From Aquimarina sp. ERC-38 (GTDB lineage Bacteria; Bacteroidota; Bacteroidia; Flavobacteriales; Flavobacteriaceae), in assembly GCF_026222555.1 (NCBI RefSeq), contig NZ_CP098511.1, positions 3,329,501-3,393,500 of the forward strand: a stretch of DNA of 64,000 bases, given 5' to 3'. A program made the position numbers and the translations under genes. The notes under the pieces are model-generated. The model ran no database searches. It saw only the letters and a program-made list of their open reading frames with translations, and was not told where the DNA came from. Shown here piece by piece: positions 43,792-52,490 of the stretch. Position 1 is the stretch's first letter. Every line of letters begins with the position of its first letter.

Positions 43792-44649
43792 ATGATTACC
43801 AAAACGCAATTTGATAAAGAAATTGAGATTATCATAAAAAATGCCATACGAGAAGATGTGGGAGAAGGTGATCATAGTTCTTTAGCCTGCATTCCCAAAG
43901 ATGCCGAAGGTAAAGCCCAATTGCTGGTTAAAGATGAAGGGGTTATTGCAGGAATCTCTTTTGCTAAAAAAGTTTTTAAATACGTCGATAAAGACATTAT
44001 TTTTAAACAACAGATTGATGATGGAGATGCCATTACTAAAGGTCATATCGCCTTTACTGTTGAAGGGTCTTCTCAAAGTATTTTAAAAGCCGAACGCCTG
44101 GTATTAAATGCGATGCAACGTATGAGTGCGATCGCTACTAAAACCCATCATTTTGTACAATTGTTAGAAGGTACGGATACTAAAATCTTAGATACTCGCA
44201 AAACAACCCCGGGAATCAGGGCTTTAGAAAAATGGGCGGTACGAATAGGGGGAGGCGAAAATCACAGGTTTGCTCTATACGATATGATTATGTTAAAAGA
44301 CAATCATATAGATTTTGCCGGAGGTATTCGAGAAGCAATTGAGAAAACCAAACAGTACCTAAAGGATAAAGAGTTGAAATTGAAAATTATCGTAGAAGCT
44401 CGTGACTTGAATGAAATTGAACAAATTCTGGAAGCTGGAGGGGTGTATCGTATTTTGATTGACAATTTTAATATTGCAGATACCAAAAAAGCAGTGAAGC
44501 TTATTGGCAATCAGTGCTTGACCGAATCCAGTGGCGGAATCAACGAAAAAACTATTAGAAAATATGCCGAATGCGGAGTAAATTATATTAGTAGTGGGGC
44601 ATTAACTCATTCCGTTTACAATCTGGATTTAAGTTTAAAGGCATTTTAA
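43792..44649 (+). CDS. nadC: Nicotinate-nucleotide diphosphorylase (carboxylating)
   Basis: A 285-residue quinolinate phosphoribosyltransferase that makes NaMN from quinolinate and PRPP for NAD synthesis. Motifs: IREDVGEGDHSSLA, ERLVLNAMQRMSAIATKT, ILDTRKTTPGIRALEKWAV, MIMLKDNHIDF and VEARDLNEIEQIL. Full length. The YihY gene begins 1 bp after its stop. Confidence 0.95.
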   Translation: MITKTQFDKEIEIIIKNAIREDVGEGDHSSLACIPKDAEGKAQLLVKDEGVIAGISFAKKVFKYVDKDIIFKQQIDDGDAITKGHIAFTVEGSSQSILKAERLVLNAMQRMSAIATKTHHFVQLLEGTDTKILDTRKTTPGIRALEKWAVRIGGGENHRFALYDMIMLKDNHIDFAGGIREAIEKTKQYLKDKELKLKIIVEARDLNEIEQILEAGGVYRILIDNFNIADTKKAVKLIGNQCLTESSGGINEKTIRKYAECGVNYISSGALTHSVYNLDLSLKAF

Positions 44650-44650
44650 A

Positions 44651-45595
44651 ATGTCTAAAGAAGTAGAAGAACAGTTAGAAAAGATTCCCATAATTAGTAC
44701 TTTGGTACGGTTCGGAAAAAAAATTGTTCTTCCGGGTTTTGAAGGCCTTTCTTTATATGACCTAATCGAGATCTATACTATCGGCATAATTAGAGGTACG
44801 TTTACAGCCCGGGCTGGTTCTATTTCCTGGAGTTTTTTCTTGTCCCTATTCCCTTTTTTACTTTTTCTATTAAACCTAATTCCTTATGTTCCTATAGAGT
44901 CTTTTCATTCGGAATTTTATCAATTTATAAATGGTATTTTGCCACGGCAGTCGGCTGCCTTTTTTCAGAATATTTATAATGATATCTACTTAAACCCCAG
45001 GGGAGGTTTATTATCTACCGTATTTATATTATCTATATTTCTAATGGCCAACGGGATTAATGCGGTATTCTCAGGGTTTGAATATTCTTACCATGTTACC
45101 CTGAACCGAAGTGTAATCAGGCAATATTTTATGGCGCTTGGAGTCTCGATTATTGTGGCATTGTTGTTGCTTATTACAGTAATAATTACTTTATACTTTT
45201 CGTATTTAATTGAAAACCTGAATAGTAGAGGCATGGTGCGGGATAATATATTTTGGTTACAACTAGGTAAATATAGTATTGTGGTATTAATGATTTTTTT
45301 AATTGTTGCCATTCTCTTTTATTTCGGAACGAGAGAAGGAAAAACTCATCGGTTTTTTTCCATAGGAGCAGTAATGACCACCTTATTAATTATAGTAACT
45401 ACCTATTTATTCGGAATTTATATTGATAATTTTTCGAATTATAATAAATTGTATGGTTCGATCGGAGCCATGTTAATCCTGATGTTATACATTTGGTTAA
45501 ATGCCATTTTATTACTTCTCGGATTTGAATTAAATGCTTCCTTGACTAAATTAAGGGGGGCTTATAAATTAAACAGTGAAATATCTAACTTATGA
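44651..45595 (+). CDS. YihY/BrkB-family inner-membrane protein
   Basis: A 314-residue inner-membrane protein with about 6 transmembrane helices. Typical YihY features are the TFTARAGSISWSFFLSLFPFLLFLLNLIPY stretch, LLSTVFILSIFLMANGINAVFSGFEYSYHV and the C-terminal YGSIGAMLILMLYIWLNAILLLLGFELNA. The family was once called ribonuclease BN, an old mistake; the function is unknown. It is coupled to nadC (1 bp gap) and to the following gene (ATGA overlap). Confidence 0.85.
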   Translation: MSKEVEEQLEKIPIISTLVRFGKKIVLPGFEGLSLYDLIEIYTIGIIRGTFTARAGSISWSFFLSLFPFLLFLLNLIPYVPIESFHSEFYQFINGILPRQSAAFFQNIYNDIYLNPRGGLLSTVFILSIFLMANGINAVFSGFEYSYHVTLNRSVIRQYFMALGVSIIVALLLLITVIITLYFSYLIENLNSRGMVRDNIFWLQLGKYSIVVLMIFLIVAILFYFGTREGKTHRFFSIGAVMTTLLIIVTTYLFGIYIDNFSNYNKLYGSIGAMLILMLYIWLNAILLLLGFELNASLTKLRGAYKLNSEISNL

Positions 45596-46155
45596 AAAAA
45601 TTAAACTTTTTACTTACACTAGCGTTCATCATTGTGGTTCAATTGAGCGCTCAAACTAAAGTCGGAGACGCAACCTTACCTAACGAAGTTACTTTTAACC
45701 AGGAAAAACTGGTACTAAATGGTGCGGGTATTAGAGAAAAATTCTTTTTTGATATCTATGCCGGAGGTTTATATCTTAAAACCAAAACTACAGATGCGGA
45801 GAGTATCGCTAACGCCGATGAAACCATGGCGGTAAAATTAGATATTTTATCGGGTATGATGTCCAGGAGTAAAATGGAAGGAGCTTTAAGAGAAGGATTT
45901 GAAAAGGCAACTAATAATAATACAGCATCATTAGCTACCCGAATTGATAAATTCATCAATTTAATGCAGGAAGAAATTGAAGTAGGACAGGTGTATGATA
46001 TTGTATATGAGAAAGGAAAAGGAAGCGTACTATACAAAAATGGGGTTGAAAAAGGTTTTGTCGAAGGCTTAGATTTTAAAACGGCTTTATTTAATATTTG
46101 GTTAGGTAAGAAACCAGCAGATAAGGATTTAAAATCGGAAATGTTAGGTAAATAA
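45592..46155 (+). CDS. Chalcone isomerase-like protein, exported (paralogue 1)
   Basis: A 187-residue protein with a signal peptide (ending LSAQ, about residue 20) and a chalcone-isomerase-like fold: LPNEVTFNQEKLVLNGAGIREKFFFDIYAGGLYL, then LDILSGMMSRSKMEGALREGFEKAT. It lacks evidence of flavonoid chemistry; bacterial members have an undefined, possibly fatty-acid-binding role. ATGA overlap with the YihY gene. A second, shorter-diverged paralogue follows 129 bp downstream. Confidence 0.8.
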   Translation: MKKLNFLLTLAFIIVVQLSAQTKVGDATLPNEVTFNQEKLVLNGAGIREKFFFDIYAGGLYLKTKTTDAESIANADETMAVKLDILSGMMSRSKMEGALREGFEKATNNNTASLATRIDKFINLMQEEIEVGQVYDIVYEKGKGSVLYKNGVEKGFVEGLDFKTALFNIWLGKKPADKDLKSEMLGK

Positions 46156-46284
46156 TCGCTGTATTGTTACAAATAAAGGTTTAAATACAGTAATTTGTTT
46201 ATTTTTTAAGTTTTTTGTCACGATTTTTAAGATAGAACCGGTATCTTAGCTCAATTATATTTTAAAGATTTAAGCTGCCCTAAA

Positions 46285-46851
46285 ATGAAAAAATTCAGTT
46301 GTTTTTTGACGGTTCTGCTTTTTACACTATCTGGATTCTCACAAGTTCGAGTAGGAAAAGCCATTTTTCCTTATGAAACTCAATATCAGGACAGTATTGA
46401 GCTTAAATTGAATGGTGGCGGTATTCGGGAGATATTATGGGTAGATTTATACTCCGGTGGTTTATATCTTCCCAAACCTATGAAAGATCCGCTTAAAATT
46501 CTGGACCTAAACGAAACAATGGCAATCCATTTAAACATCGTATCAAAGTTTGTCACACAAGAAAGAATGATTAAAGCCGTTAGGGAAGGATTTGAAAAAG
46601 CCACTTTCGGAAATACAAAAGCCTTAGATAAACGGATTACCCGATTTATTAATTTTTTTTCCGAACCTATTGTAAAGCGAGATGTTTTTGAACTGGTCTA
46701 TATCAAGAATAAAGGAGTACATGCTTATAAAAATAAAAAATTCTTAGGTTTAATTGAAGGAAGGGATTTTAAATATGCCTTATTTAAAATTTGGCTGGGT
46801 GATGAACCAGCAAGCGAAGCTTTAAAATTGGGAATGCTAGGACTGGAATAA
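46285..46851 (+). CDS. Chalcone isomerase-like protein, exported (paralogue 2)
   Basis: A 188-residue paralogue of the preceding gene. It shares the signal peptide (FSQ cleavage), ELKLNGGGIREILWVDLYSGGLYLPK and LNIVSKFVTQERMIKAVREGFEKAT, and the C-terminal FKYALFKIWLGDEPASEALKLGMLG. The pair is a tandem duplication that has diverged in the loops. A terminator hairpin follows. Function undefined, as for its neighbour. Confidence 0.8.
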   Translation: MKKFSCFLTVLLFTLSGFSQVRVGKAIFPYETQYQDSIELKLNGGGIREILWVDLYSGGLYLPKPMKDPLKILDLNETMAIHLNIVSKFVTQERMIKAVREGFEKATFGNTKALDKRITRFINFFSEPIVKRDVFELVYIKNKGVHAYKNKKFLGLIEGRDFKYALFKIWLGDEPASEALKLGMLGLE

Positions 46852-46871
46852 TAATTCGGTTAATAATTTTA

Positions 46872-46910
46872 TAAAGCTGTTTGGTTACTGATCAAATGGC
46901 TTTTTTGTTT
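46872..46910 (+). terminator. Rho-independent terminator after the chalcone-isomerase-like pair
   Basis: AAAGCTGTTTG (46873) pairs with CAAATGGCTTT (46893-46903) over 11 positions including two G-U pairs, followed by TTTTTTG. It lies about 20 bp after the stop. Confidence 0.75.
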
Positions 46911-46947
46911 CATTAATAATTTTTACATTTAAAGAAAAAGATTTAGA

Positions 46948-47379
46948 ATGAAAAGCAATTGGGGAGTATTAATTTTTTGCGCTTTATTTACAACATATAG
47001 TAATGCGCAATCTACGGTCATTGGAGAATGGAAAACCATAGATGACGAAACCGGAGAGGCTAAATCTATTATAGAGGTTTATCAGGATGGAGATAAGTAT
47101 TATGGTAAAATCGTTGAAATCTTAGTGGGTGGAGAAGAAGCAGCAAATTGTTCTACCTGCGCAGAAGAATTTAAAGGGAAACCGATGAAGGGCGTAGTGA
47201 TTATGAAAGATTTGGTTAAAGACGGAACAGAATATGAGGAAGGAACTATTACCGATCCTGAAAATGGTAAAACCTATAAATGTAAAATTTGGTTAGATGA
47301 GGATAACCCGAATCGACTAAATGTCAGGGGTTATATTTACTTTTTATACCGAACCCAGCAATGGATTAGAGCTTCTTAA
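46948..47379 (+). CDS. DUF2147 domain protein, exported
   Basis: A 143-residue exported protein (signal peptide ending SNAQS, about residue 21). DUF2147 beta-barrel: VIGEWKTIDDETGEAKSIIEVYQDGDKYYGKIVEI, then EGTITDPENGKTYKCKIWLDEDN and RGYIYFLYRTQQW. The pair of cysteines in NCSTCAEEF is typical. The fold is lipocalin/FABP-like; ligand unknown. Between a terminator and priA. Confidence 0.85.
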   Translation: MKSNWGVLIFCALFTTYSNAQSTVIGEWKTIDDETGEAKSIIEVYQDGDKYYGKIVEILVGGEEAANCSTCAEEFKGKPMKGVVIMKDLVKDGTEYEEGTITDPENGKTYKCKIWLDEDNPNRLNVRGYIYFLYRTQQWIRAS

Positions 47380-47420
47380 TTTACCATTATAATCAATCTT
47401 TTTATCTTTAATACGACACC

Positions 47421-49874
47421 ATGTCTTATTACATTGATGTAATATTACCAATTCCTTTAGAGAATCAGTTCACTTACGCTATTTCGCAGGCAGAAGCTGC
47501 ATTTGTTAAACCCGGAATGCGGGTAGCGGTACCTTTTGGTAAAAAAAAATTATATGCCGGTCTTATTGCCTCGGTTCATCAAAACCGTCCGTTGGTTTAC
47601 GAAGCAAAAGATATCGAACATATTCTTGATGAAGAAGTTTTAGTTACTCAAGCGCAATTACAACTTTGGTCCTGGATAGCTTCTTACTATATGTGTACAC
47701 TAGGTGAGGTAATGCGGGCAGCATTACCCAGTTCTTTTTTATTAGAAAGTGAAACTTTGATTGTTAAAAGCGAGCATAAAGACATAGACGCCCACGAATT
47801 AACTGATCAGGAATATCTGGTTTATGAGGCACTGCAACATCAGAGTATGTTAAAGATTAACGAACTTGTAGAAATCACCGGAAGAAAAAATGTACTGCCG
47901 CTCATTAATAGTATGATAGAGAAGGGGGTACTTCATACCAAAGAAGAGATATATGAAGTTTACGTTCCTAAAAAAGTAAAATACCTACAACTTTCTGCTC
48001 ATTTGGATAATAATGAGGAACTGGAAAAAGCCTTAACTTCTTTAAAAAGGGCAAATCGTCAAAAAGAAGCTTTACTTAATTTATATCAGGCTAAAGCTAA
48101 ACAAAAAGATATTTTACCGCTACAGAAATTTTTGGCGGAAACCGGTACCACCACCAGTGTTATCAATTCTTTAAAAGAAAAAGGCCTAGTTACCGTATCT
48201 GAAGAACAGGAAGATCGGCAGTCGTATAAAGGTGCCACTGAATCACAACCAAATGCTCTTAATGAAGAACAGAAAAAAGCACTGGATGTAGTAAAACAAG
48301 AGTTTACTCAGAAAAATGTATGTCTTTTATACGGTGTAACAGCATCCGGTAAGACAGAAGTGTATGTACAGTTAATTAAATCCTATCTGGATCAAGGAAA
48401 ACAGGTGCTGTACTTACTACCGGAAATCGGACTGACTACACAATTAATACAACGCCTTGAACAATATTTTGGTTCGTACATTACCGTATACCATTCCAGG
48501 TTTACCGGAAACGAGCGGGTAGAAGCCTGGAGAAACGTTCAAAACCATAAAAAAAAAGGAAGTTTAATTATTGGTGCCAGGTCATCGATATTTTTACCTT
48601 TTAAAAACTTAGGACTAATTATTATCGATGAAGAGCATGAACATTCTTTTAAACAATTTGACCCGGCGCCTCGCTACCATGCCCGGGACACGGCTATCGT
48701 TCTCGCATCGTTCTTCCAGGCAAAAGTAGTCTTAGGATCGGCAACTCCTGCGGTAGAAACTTTTTACAACGTACAACAGAATAAGTACGGCCTAGCTTCC
48801 TTAACCCGTCGTTATCAAAACGTACAAATGCCTGAAATCCAAATTGTGGATTTAAAGGAAAAGTACAAGAAGAAGTTAATGAAAGATCATTTCAGTGATA
48901 TCTTATTGACTCATGTACAGGAAGCGTTGGCAAATAAGGAGCAGGTCATTCTTTTTCAAAATCGAAGGGGATTTGCACCGGTAGTCGAATGTACTACCTG
49001 TGGTCATGTACCGCAATGTTCAAACTGTGATGTTTCCCTAACCTATCACCAACAGCGTAACCAGTTGCGATGTCACTATTGCGGGTACCACATGGCAATG
49101 CCACATACTTGCCTGGCATGTGGTAGTCCCGATATTTCTACCAAAGGTTTTGGAACTGAACAGATTGAAAAAGAACTTTTACAATTCATACCGGATACAA
49201 AAGTAGGAAGAATGGATCAGGATACTACCCGTGGCAAACATGGCTATGAAAAAATAATCAATAAGTTTGAAAATAACGAAATTGATGTACTGGTTGGCAC
49301 GCAAATGCTAACCAAAGGTTTGGATTTTAGAAATGTGAGTTTAGTGGGTATTATGAACGCTGATAACCTACTAAACTATCCTGACTTTAGGGCACATGAA
49401 CGCAGTTTTCAACTATTACTACAAGTAGCGGGCAGGGCAGGGCGAACCAAGAAACAGGGAAAGGTGTTAGTACAAACCTATAACCCGTACCACCAGATCA
49501 TTCAGCAGGTTTCTGTAAACAACTATCAAGGTATGTATAAAGACCAGATAGAAGAACGAAAACAATACTTGTATCCTCCTTTTTATAAACTGATTCGGTT
49601 TACCGGAAAACACAAGGATTTTTCCAGGGTCAATGAAGCTACGGAATGGTTTGCTAAATCCTTACGTATGTACTTTGGTGAAAACGTATTAGGTCCCGAA
49701 TTTCCTCCGGTCGCCCGTATTCGAAATCAATATCAAAAGAATATTATCCTAAAAATTTCAGCGGGGCAGTCTTTACAAAAAACAAAAGAAGCAATTGCCA
49801 AGATTCTAAAAACCTTTAAAAGTGTTAGAAATTTCAGTGGTGTCAGAATGCTGGTAGACGTAGATCCATATTAG
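47421..49874 (+). CDS. priA: Primosomal protein N' (replication restart helicase PriA)
   Basis: An 817-residue PriA that restarts stalled replication forks. N-terminal 3'-DNA-binding domain (about 1-100), Walker A LLYGVTASGKTEVYVQ, DEEH box IIIDEEHEHSF, two zinc-binding clusters (CTTCGHVPQCSNC and CHYCGYHM..CLACGS), and helicase C motifs VGTQMLTKGLDF and LLQVAGRAGRT. Full length. It is followed by an intergenic repeat mosaic. Confidence 0.95.
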   Translation: MSYYIDVILPIPLENQFTYAISQAEAAFVKPGMRVAVPFGKKKLYAGLIASVHQNRPLVYEAKDIEHILDEEVLVTQAQLQLWSWIASYYMCTLGEVMRAALPSSFLLESETLIVKSEHKDIDAHELTDQEYLVYEALQHQSMLKINELVEITGRKNVLPLINSMIEKGVLHTKEEIYEVYVPKKVKYLQLSAHLDNNEELEKALTSLKRANRQKEALLNLYQAKAKQKDILPLQKFLAETGTTTSVINSLKEKGLVTVSEEQEDRQSYKGATESQPNALNEEQKKALDVVKQEFTQKNVCLLYGVTASGKTEVYVQLIKSYLDQGKQVLYLLPEIGLTTQLIQRLEQYFGSYITVYHSRFTGNERVEAWRNVQNHKKKGSLIIGARSSIFLPFKNLGLIIIDEEHEHSFKQFDPAPRYHARDTAIVLASFFQAKVVLGSATPAVETFYNVQQNKYGLASLTRRYQNVQMPEIQIVDLKEKYKKKLMKDHFSDILLTHVQEALANKEQVILFQNRRGFAPVVECTTCGHVPQCSNCDVSLTYHQQRNQLRCHYCGYHMAMPHTCLACGSPDISTKGFGTEQIEKELLQFIPDTKVGRMDQDTTRGKHGYEKIINKFENNEIDVLVGTQMLTKGLDFRNVSLVGIMNADNLLNYPDFRAHERSFQLLLQVAGRAGRTKKQGKVLVQTYNPYHQIIQQVSVNNYQGMYKDQIEERKQYLYPPFYKLIRFTGKHKDFSRVNEATEWFAKSLRMYFGENVLGPEFPPVARIRNQYQKNIILKISAGQSLQKTKEAIAKILKTFKSVRNFSGVRMLVDVDPY

Positions 49875-49914
49875 GTGATGGTTGATTGTTAATGGTTGAC
49901 AGTTTTTGGTTGTT

Positions 49915-50232
49915 AGTTATCTGTTATTAAGTTATTAGGTTACTGAGTTATTAAGTTGATAACAAATTAAGTACAAATAGAAGGCTGAAGCCGAGGCTGA
50001 GGTTCTCGAAGCCCTCGAAGCCGCTGTTTTGGTAAATAGCCAAAAGGACTAGGCAGAAGTTATCAGATTACTGAACTATCTGTTATTAAGTTATTAGGTT
50101 ATTAAGTTAATACGTAATTGAGTATAAACAGTGGGCTGAGGCTGAAGCTGAGGATAAGGCTAAGTCTCCTGAAGGAGCGAGCTGAGGCTGAGGTTCTCGA
50201 AGTCCTCGAAGCCCTCGAAGCCAACAATTAAA
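49915..50232. repeat. Simple-repeat mosaic (8-, 7-, 6- and 9-bp periodic)
   Basis: Blocks of GTTATTAA/GTTATTAG in 8-bp phase (49915-49960 and 50088-50120) alternate with G+C-rich GAGGCT/GAAGCT hexamers and CTCGAAGCC nonamers (49981-50022 and 50128-50224). The order A+T block, G+C block, A+T block, G+C block suggests a segmental duplication of about 170 bp. It fills most of the 423-bp gap between priA and the LytTR gene. No gene is seen. Confidence 0.6.
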
Positions 50233-50270
50233 CAAAAAAAGACCCTAAACTATATGGTATAATTTAGGAT
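50233..50270 (-). terminator. Terminator of the LytTR gene at 50298-51008
   Basis: On the minus strand GATCCTAAATTATAC pairs with ATATAGTTTAGGGTC, and TTTTTTTG follows (plus-strand positions 50270 down to 50233). It is 28 bp beyond the stop. Confidence 0.75.
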
Positions 50271-50297
50271 CCGGGGGTGTATAAATTTAATCTAAAT

Positions 50298-51008
50298 CTA
50301 TGAACCGTTTAAAGCTTCAATAAGCGTATGCTTTTTATGTCGGCTTAACGGTATTTTTTCGTCATCAATTTCTATATTTCGGCTATTGTAACGTTCTACT
50401 TTATCCAAATTAATTATATATGACTTATGAATTCGTAAAAAACGGTCTTTCGGAAGTTCAGATTCAAAAGACTTCATGGTTGCCAGAACGATAATAGGGT
50501 CTCCTTCTTCCATAATCAGTTTAACGTAATCACCAAGGGCTTCTACGTACTTTAACTGACTTAAAAAGATTTTTCTTTTCTTTAAATTACTTTTTACAAA
50601 AATATAATCTTCGTCTTCCAGGGCGGCTTGTTCCGTACCTATTCTGGACATACTAATTGCCTTATCAACAGCAGCATTAAAGCGGTCTTTCTTTAAAGGT
50701 TTTCTTAAATAATCTACTGCATCATAATCAAAGGCTTTAAAAGCATATTTGGTTTTACCGGTAACAAAAATGATATGAGGTTTGTTTTCCAAATCATCCA
50801 GAAGGTCAAATCCGGTTAAAATGGGCATTTCAATATCCAGGAATAATAAATCCACAGGGGTATCGAGTAGTCCGTTTTTAGTTTCAATAGCATTATTCCA
50901 TTCTGCGACGAGCTCTAAGGAAGGATGTTCATCAATCAATTTGACGATGGCCAGCCTTTGCAAACGAGAATCATCTACTACGGCACATTTAAGTTGTAAT
51001 TGTTCCAC
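50298..51008 (-). CDS. LytTR-family response regulator
   Basis: A 236-residue regulator: receiver domain (about 1-120) with D55-like phospho-acceptor in LLFLDIEMPILTGFDLL and KTKYAFKAFDYDAVDYLRKPLKK. A LytTR DNA-binding domain at about 135-232 (IFLSQLKYVEALGDYVKLI, RFLRIHKSYIINLDKVERYN, IPLSRHKKHTLIE). It binds direct repeats in promoters. No partner kinase adjoins; it diverges from the ribosomal protein operon. Confidence 0.88.
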   Translation of the reverse strand: MEQLQLKCAVVDDSRLQRLAIVKLIDEHPSLELVAEWNNAIETKNGLLDTPVDLLFLDIEMPILTGFDLLDDLENKPHIIFVTGKTKYAFKAFDYDAVDYLRKPLKKDRFNAAVDKAISMSRIGTEQAALEDEDYIFVKSNLKKRKIFLSQLKYVEALGDYVKLIMEEGDPIIVLATMKSFESELPKDRFLRIHKSYIINLDKVERYNSRNIEIDDEKIPLSRHKKHTLIEALNGS

Positions 51009-51113
51009 TTGTAAATATTATGTTCTATACAATATTAAGAATTTATTCTTATAACCACAAACATTTTTCGCTTTTTGTCGATAAAAGGAGCGTTTCATCG
51101 AAGCGAAAATTAT

Positions 51114-51143
51114 TTGATAATCAGAAAAATAGTGTTACTTTTG
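51114..51143 (+). promoter_or_regulatory. Consensus Bacteroidetes promoter of rpsF-rpsR-rplI
   Basis: TTG (51114-51116), a 19-bp spacer and TACTTTTG (51136-51143) match TTG-N17-20-TAnnTTTG perfectly. The ATG of rpsF is at 51178, leaving a leader of about 28 nt. The clearest promoter in the window. Confidence 0.85.
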
Positions 51144-51177
51144 CAGCCAAATTAATTTTAATACATATTTATAGTAT

Positions 51178-51516
51178 ATGAATCATTATGAAACTGTTTT
51201 CATCTTGAATCCCGTTTTATCTGATGACCAGATAAAGGAAACAGTTAAGAAGTATGAAGATATTCTTATTTCTAACGGTGCCAAGATGATCTCCAAAGAA
51301 GATTGGGGACTAAAGAAGTTAGCCTACGAGATCCAACACAAGAAAAGTGGCTTTTACCATTTATTTGAATTTACTGCTCCCGGTGAAGCGATTCAACCTT
51401 TTGAAATTGAGTTCAGAAGGGATGAAAGAATCATGCGGTACTTAACGGTAAGTCTGGATAAACACGCTATTGAGTGGGCAGAAAAACGTAGAAAAAGAAA
51501 TAAACAAAAAGCATAG
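51178..51516 (+). CDS. rpsF: Ribosomal protein bS6
   Basis: A 112-residue 30S protein. NHYETVFILNPVLSDDQIKETV, then DWGLKKLAYEIQHKKSGFYHLFEF and FRRDERIMRYLTV are the bS6 signature; the basic tail is typical for Bacteroidota. First gene of rpsF-rpsR-rplI. Confidence 0.97.
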   Translation: MNHYETVFILNPVLSDDQIKETVKKYEDILISNGAKMISKEDWGLKKLAYEIQHKKSGFYHLFEFTAPGEAIQPFEIEFRRDERIMRYLTVSLDKHAIEWAEKRRKRNKQKA

Positions 51517-51519
51517 AGT

Positions 51520-51816
51520 ATGTCTTCAATTGAACAACAGGCCAAAGGAAAGAAAGACGGAGAAATCAGGTATTTAACTCCGTTAAACATAGATACGACA
51601 AAAACTAAAAAATATTGTCGTTTTAAGAAATCCGGTATTAAATATATCGACTATAAAGATCCTGATTATTTAGGCGCTTTTGTAAATGAGCAGGGTAAAT
51701 TGTTACCCAGACGATTAACCGGAACTTCGTTAAAATACCAGCGTAAAGTAAGTGTAGCGGTAAAGAGAGCAAGACACCTTGCTTTAATGCCATACGTAGT
51801 AGATCTTTACAAATAA
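51520..51816 (+). CDS. rpsR: Ribosomal protein bS18
   Basis: A 98-residue 30S protein: [22 protein letters not shown], then [32 protein letters not shown]. It has an extended N-terminus, as usual in Bacteroidota. It lies 3 bp after rpsF and 14 bp before rplI. bS18 forms a heterodimer with bS6. Confidence 0.97.
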   Translation: MSSIEQQAKGKKDGEIRYLTPLNIDTTKTKKYCRFKKSGIKYIDYKDPDYLGAFVNEQGKLLPRRLTGTSLKYQRKVSVAVKRARHLALMPYVVDLYK

Positions 51817-51830
51817 AATGACATAATCTT

Positions 51831-52283
51831 ATGGAACTGATATTAAAAAAAGATGTCGAAAATCTAGGATTTGTCGATGATATAGTACAAGTAAAAAACG
51901 GATATGGTCGTAATTTTCTGATTCCGCAGGGACACGCTATTATTGCTACGCCTTCTTCCAGAAAAGCTTTAGAAGAAAAGTTAAAACAAAAATCTTTTAA
52001 AGAGAAAAAGCAGGTAGATGAAGCTCAAAAGCTTTCTCAAAAGCTTTCCGGATTAGAAATCAAGATCGGAGCAAAAACCGGTTCTGGGGATAAATTATTC
52101 GGATCTGTATCTAATTCAGACGTAGCAGATGCGTTTCAAAAAGAAGGAGTGGTTATTGAAAAGAAATTCATTACCGTACCTGGTGGAACCATTAAACGAT
52201 TAGGACAATACGAAGCTGCAGTTCGATTACATCGTACGGTAGTTGCACAAGTTCCTTTTGAAGTGATTGCAACCAAAGCTTAA
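51831..52283 (+). CDS. rplI: Ribosomal protein bL9
   Basis: A 150-residue 50S protein. The N-terminal domain has LKKDVENLGFVDDIVQVKNGYGRNFLIPQGHA, joined by a long helix (about 40-75) to a C-terminal globular domain (GDKLFGSVSNSDVADAF). Last gene of the operon; a terminator follows. Confidence 0.97.
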   Translation: MELILKKDVENLGFVDDIVQVKNGYGRNFLIPQGHAIIATPSSRKALEEKLKQKSFKEKKQVDEAQKLSQKLSGLEIKIGAKTGSGDKLFGSVSNSDVADAFQKEGVVIEKKFITVPGGTIKRLGQYEAAVRLHRTVVAQVPFEVIATKA

Positions 52284-52336
52284 TCCCTTTTACGGGTATT
52301 TAAGCAAATATCTTACAATATTATAATAAATAGAAG

Positions 52337-52371
52337 AAGCCGTCTCATAACTCAATGAAACGGCTTTTTTT
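52337..52371 (+). terminator. Terminator after rplI
   Basis: AGCCGTCTCAT (from 52338) pairs with ATGAAACGGCT (to 52365), one mismatch, followed by T7. It lies about 55 bp after the rplI stop. Confidence 0.8.
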
Positions 52372-52490
52372 GTTGTTTTTTCTCGGACTCCTATCCTTGA
52401 ATGATTATCAAATACTCAATTCTCAGAAAGGTCGATTAGGTATTGAGACACTTTCTTTTTTATGCTCAAGCATGTAGTAAGGGCACCGGA

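Noticed and set aside
46141..46210. Possible terminator after the first chalcone-isomerase-like gene
   Set aside because: CTGTATT/AATACAG arms have a large loop and weak pairing; not distinguishable from chance in A+T-rich DNA.
49981..50224. Possible coding region with repeated GAGGCT and CTCGAAGCC words
   Set aside because: No uninterrupted frame and pure short-period repetition; treated as repeat mosaic.
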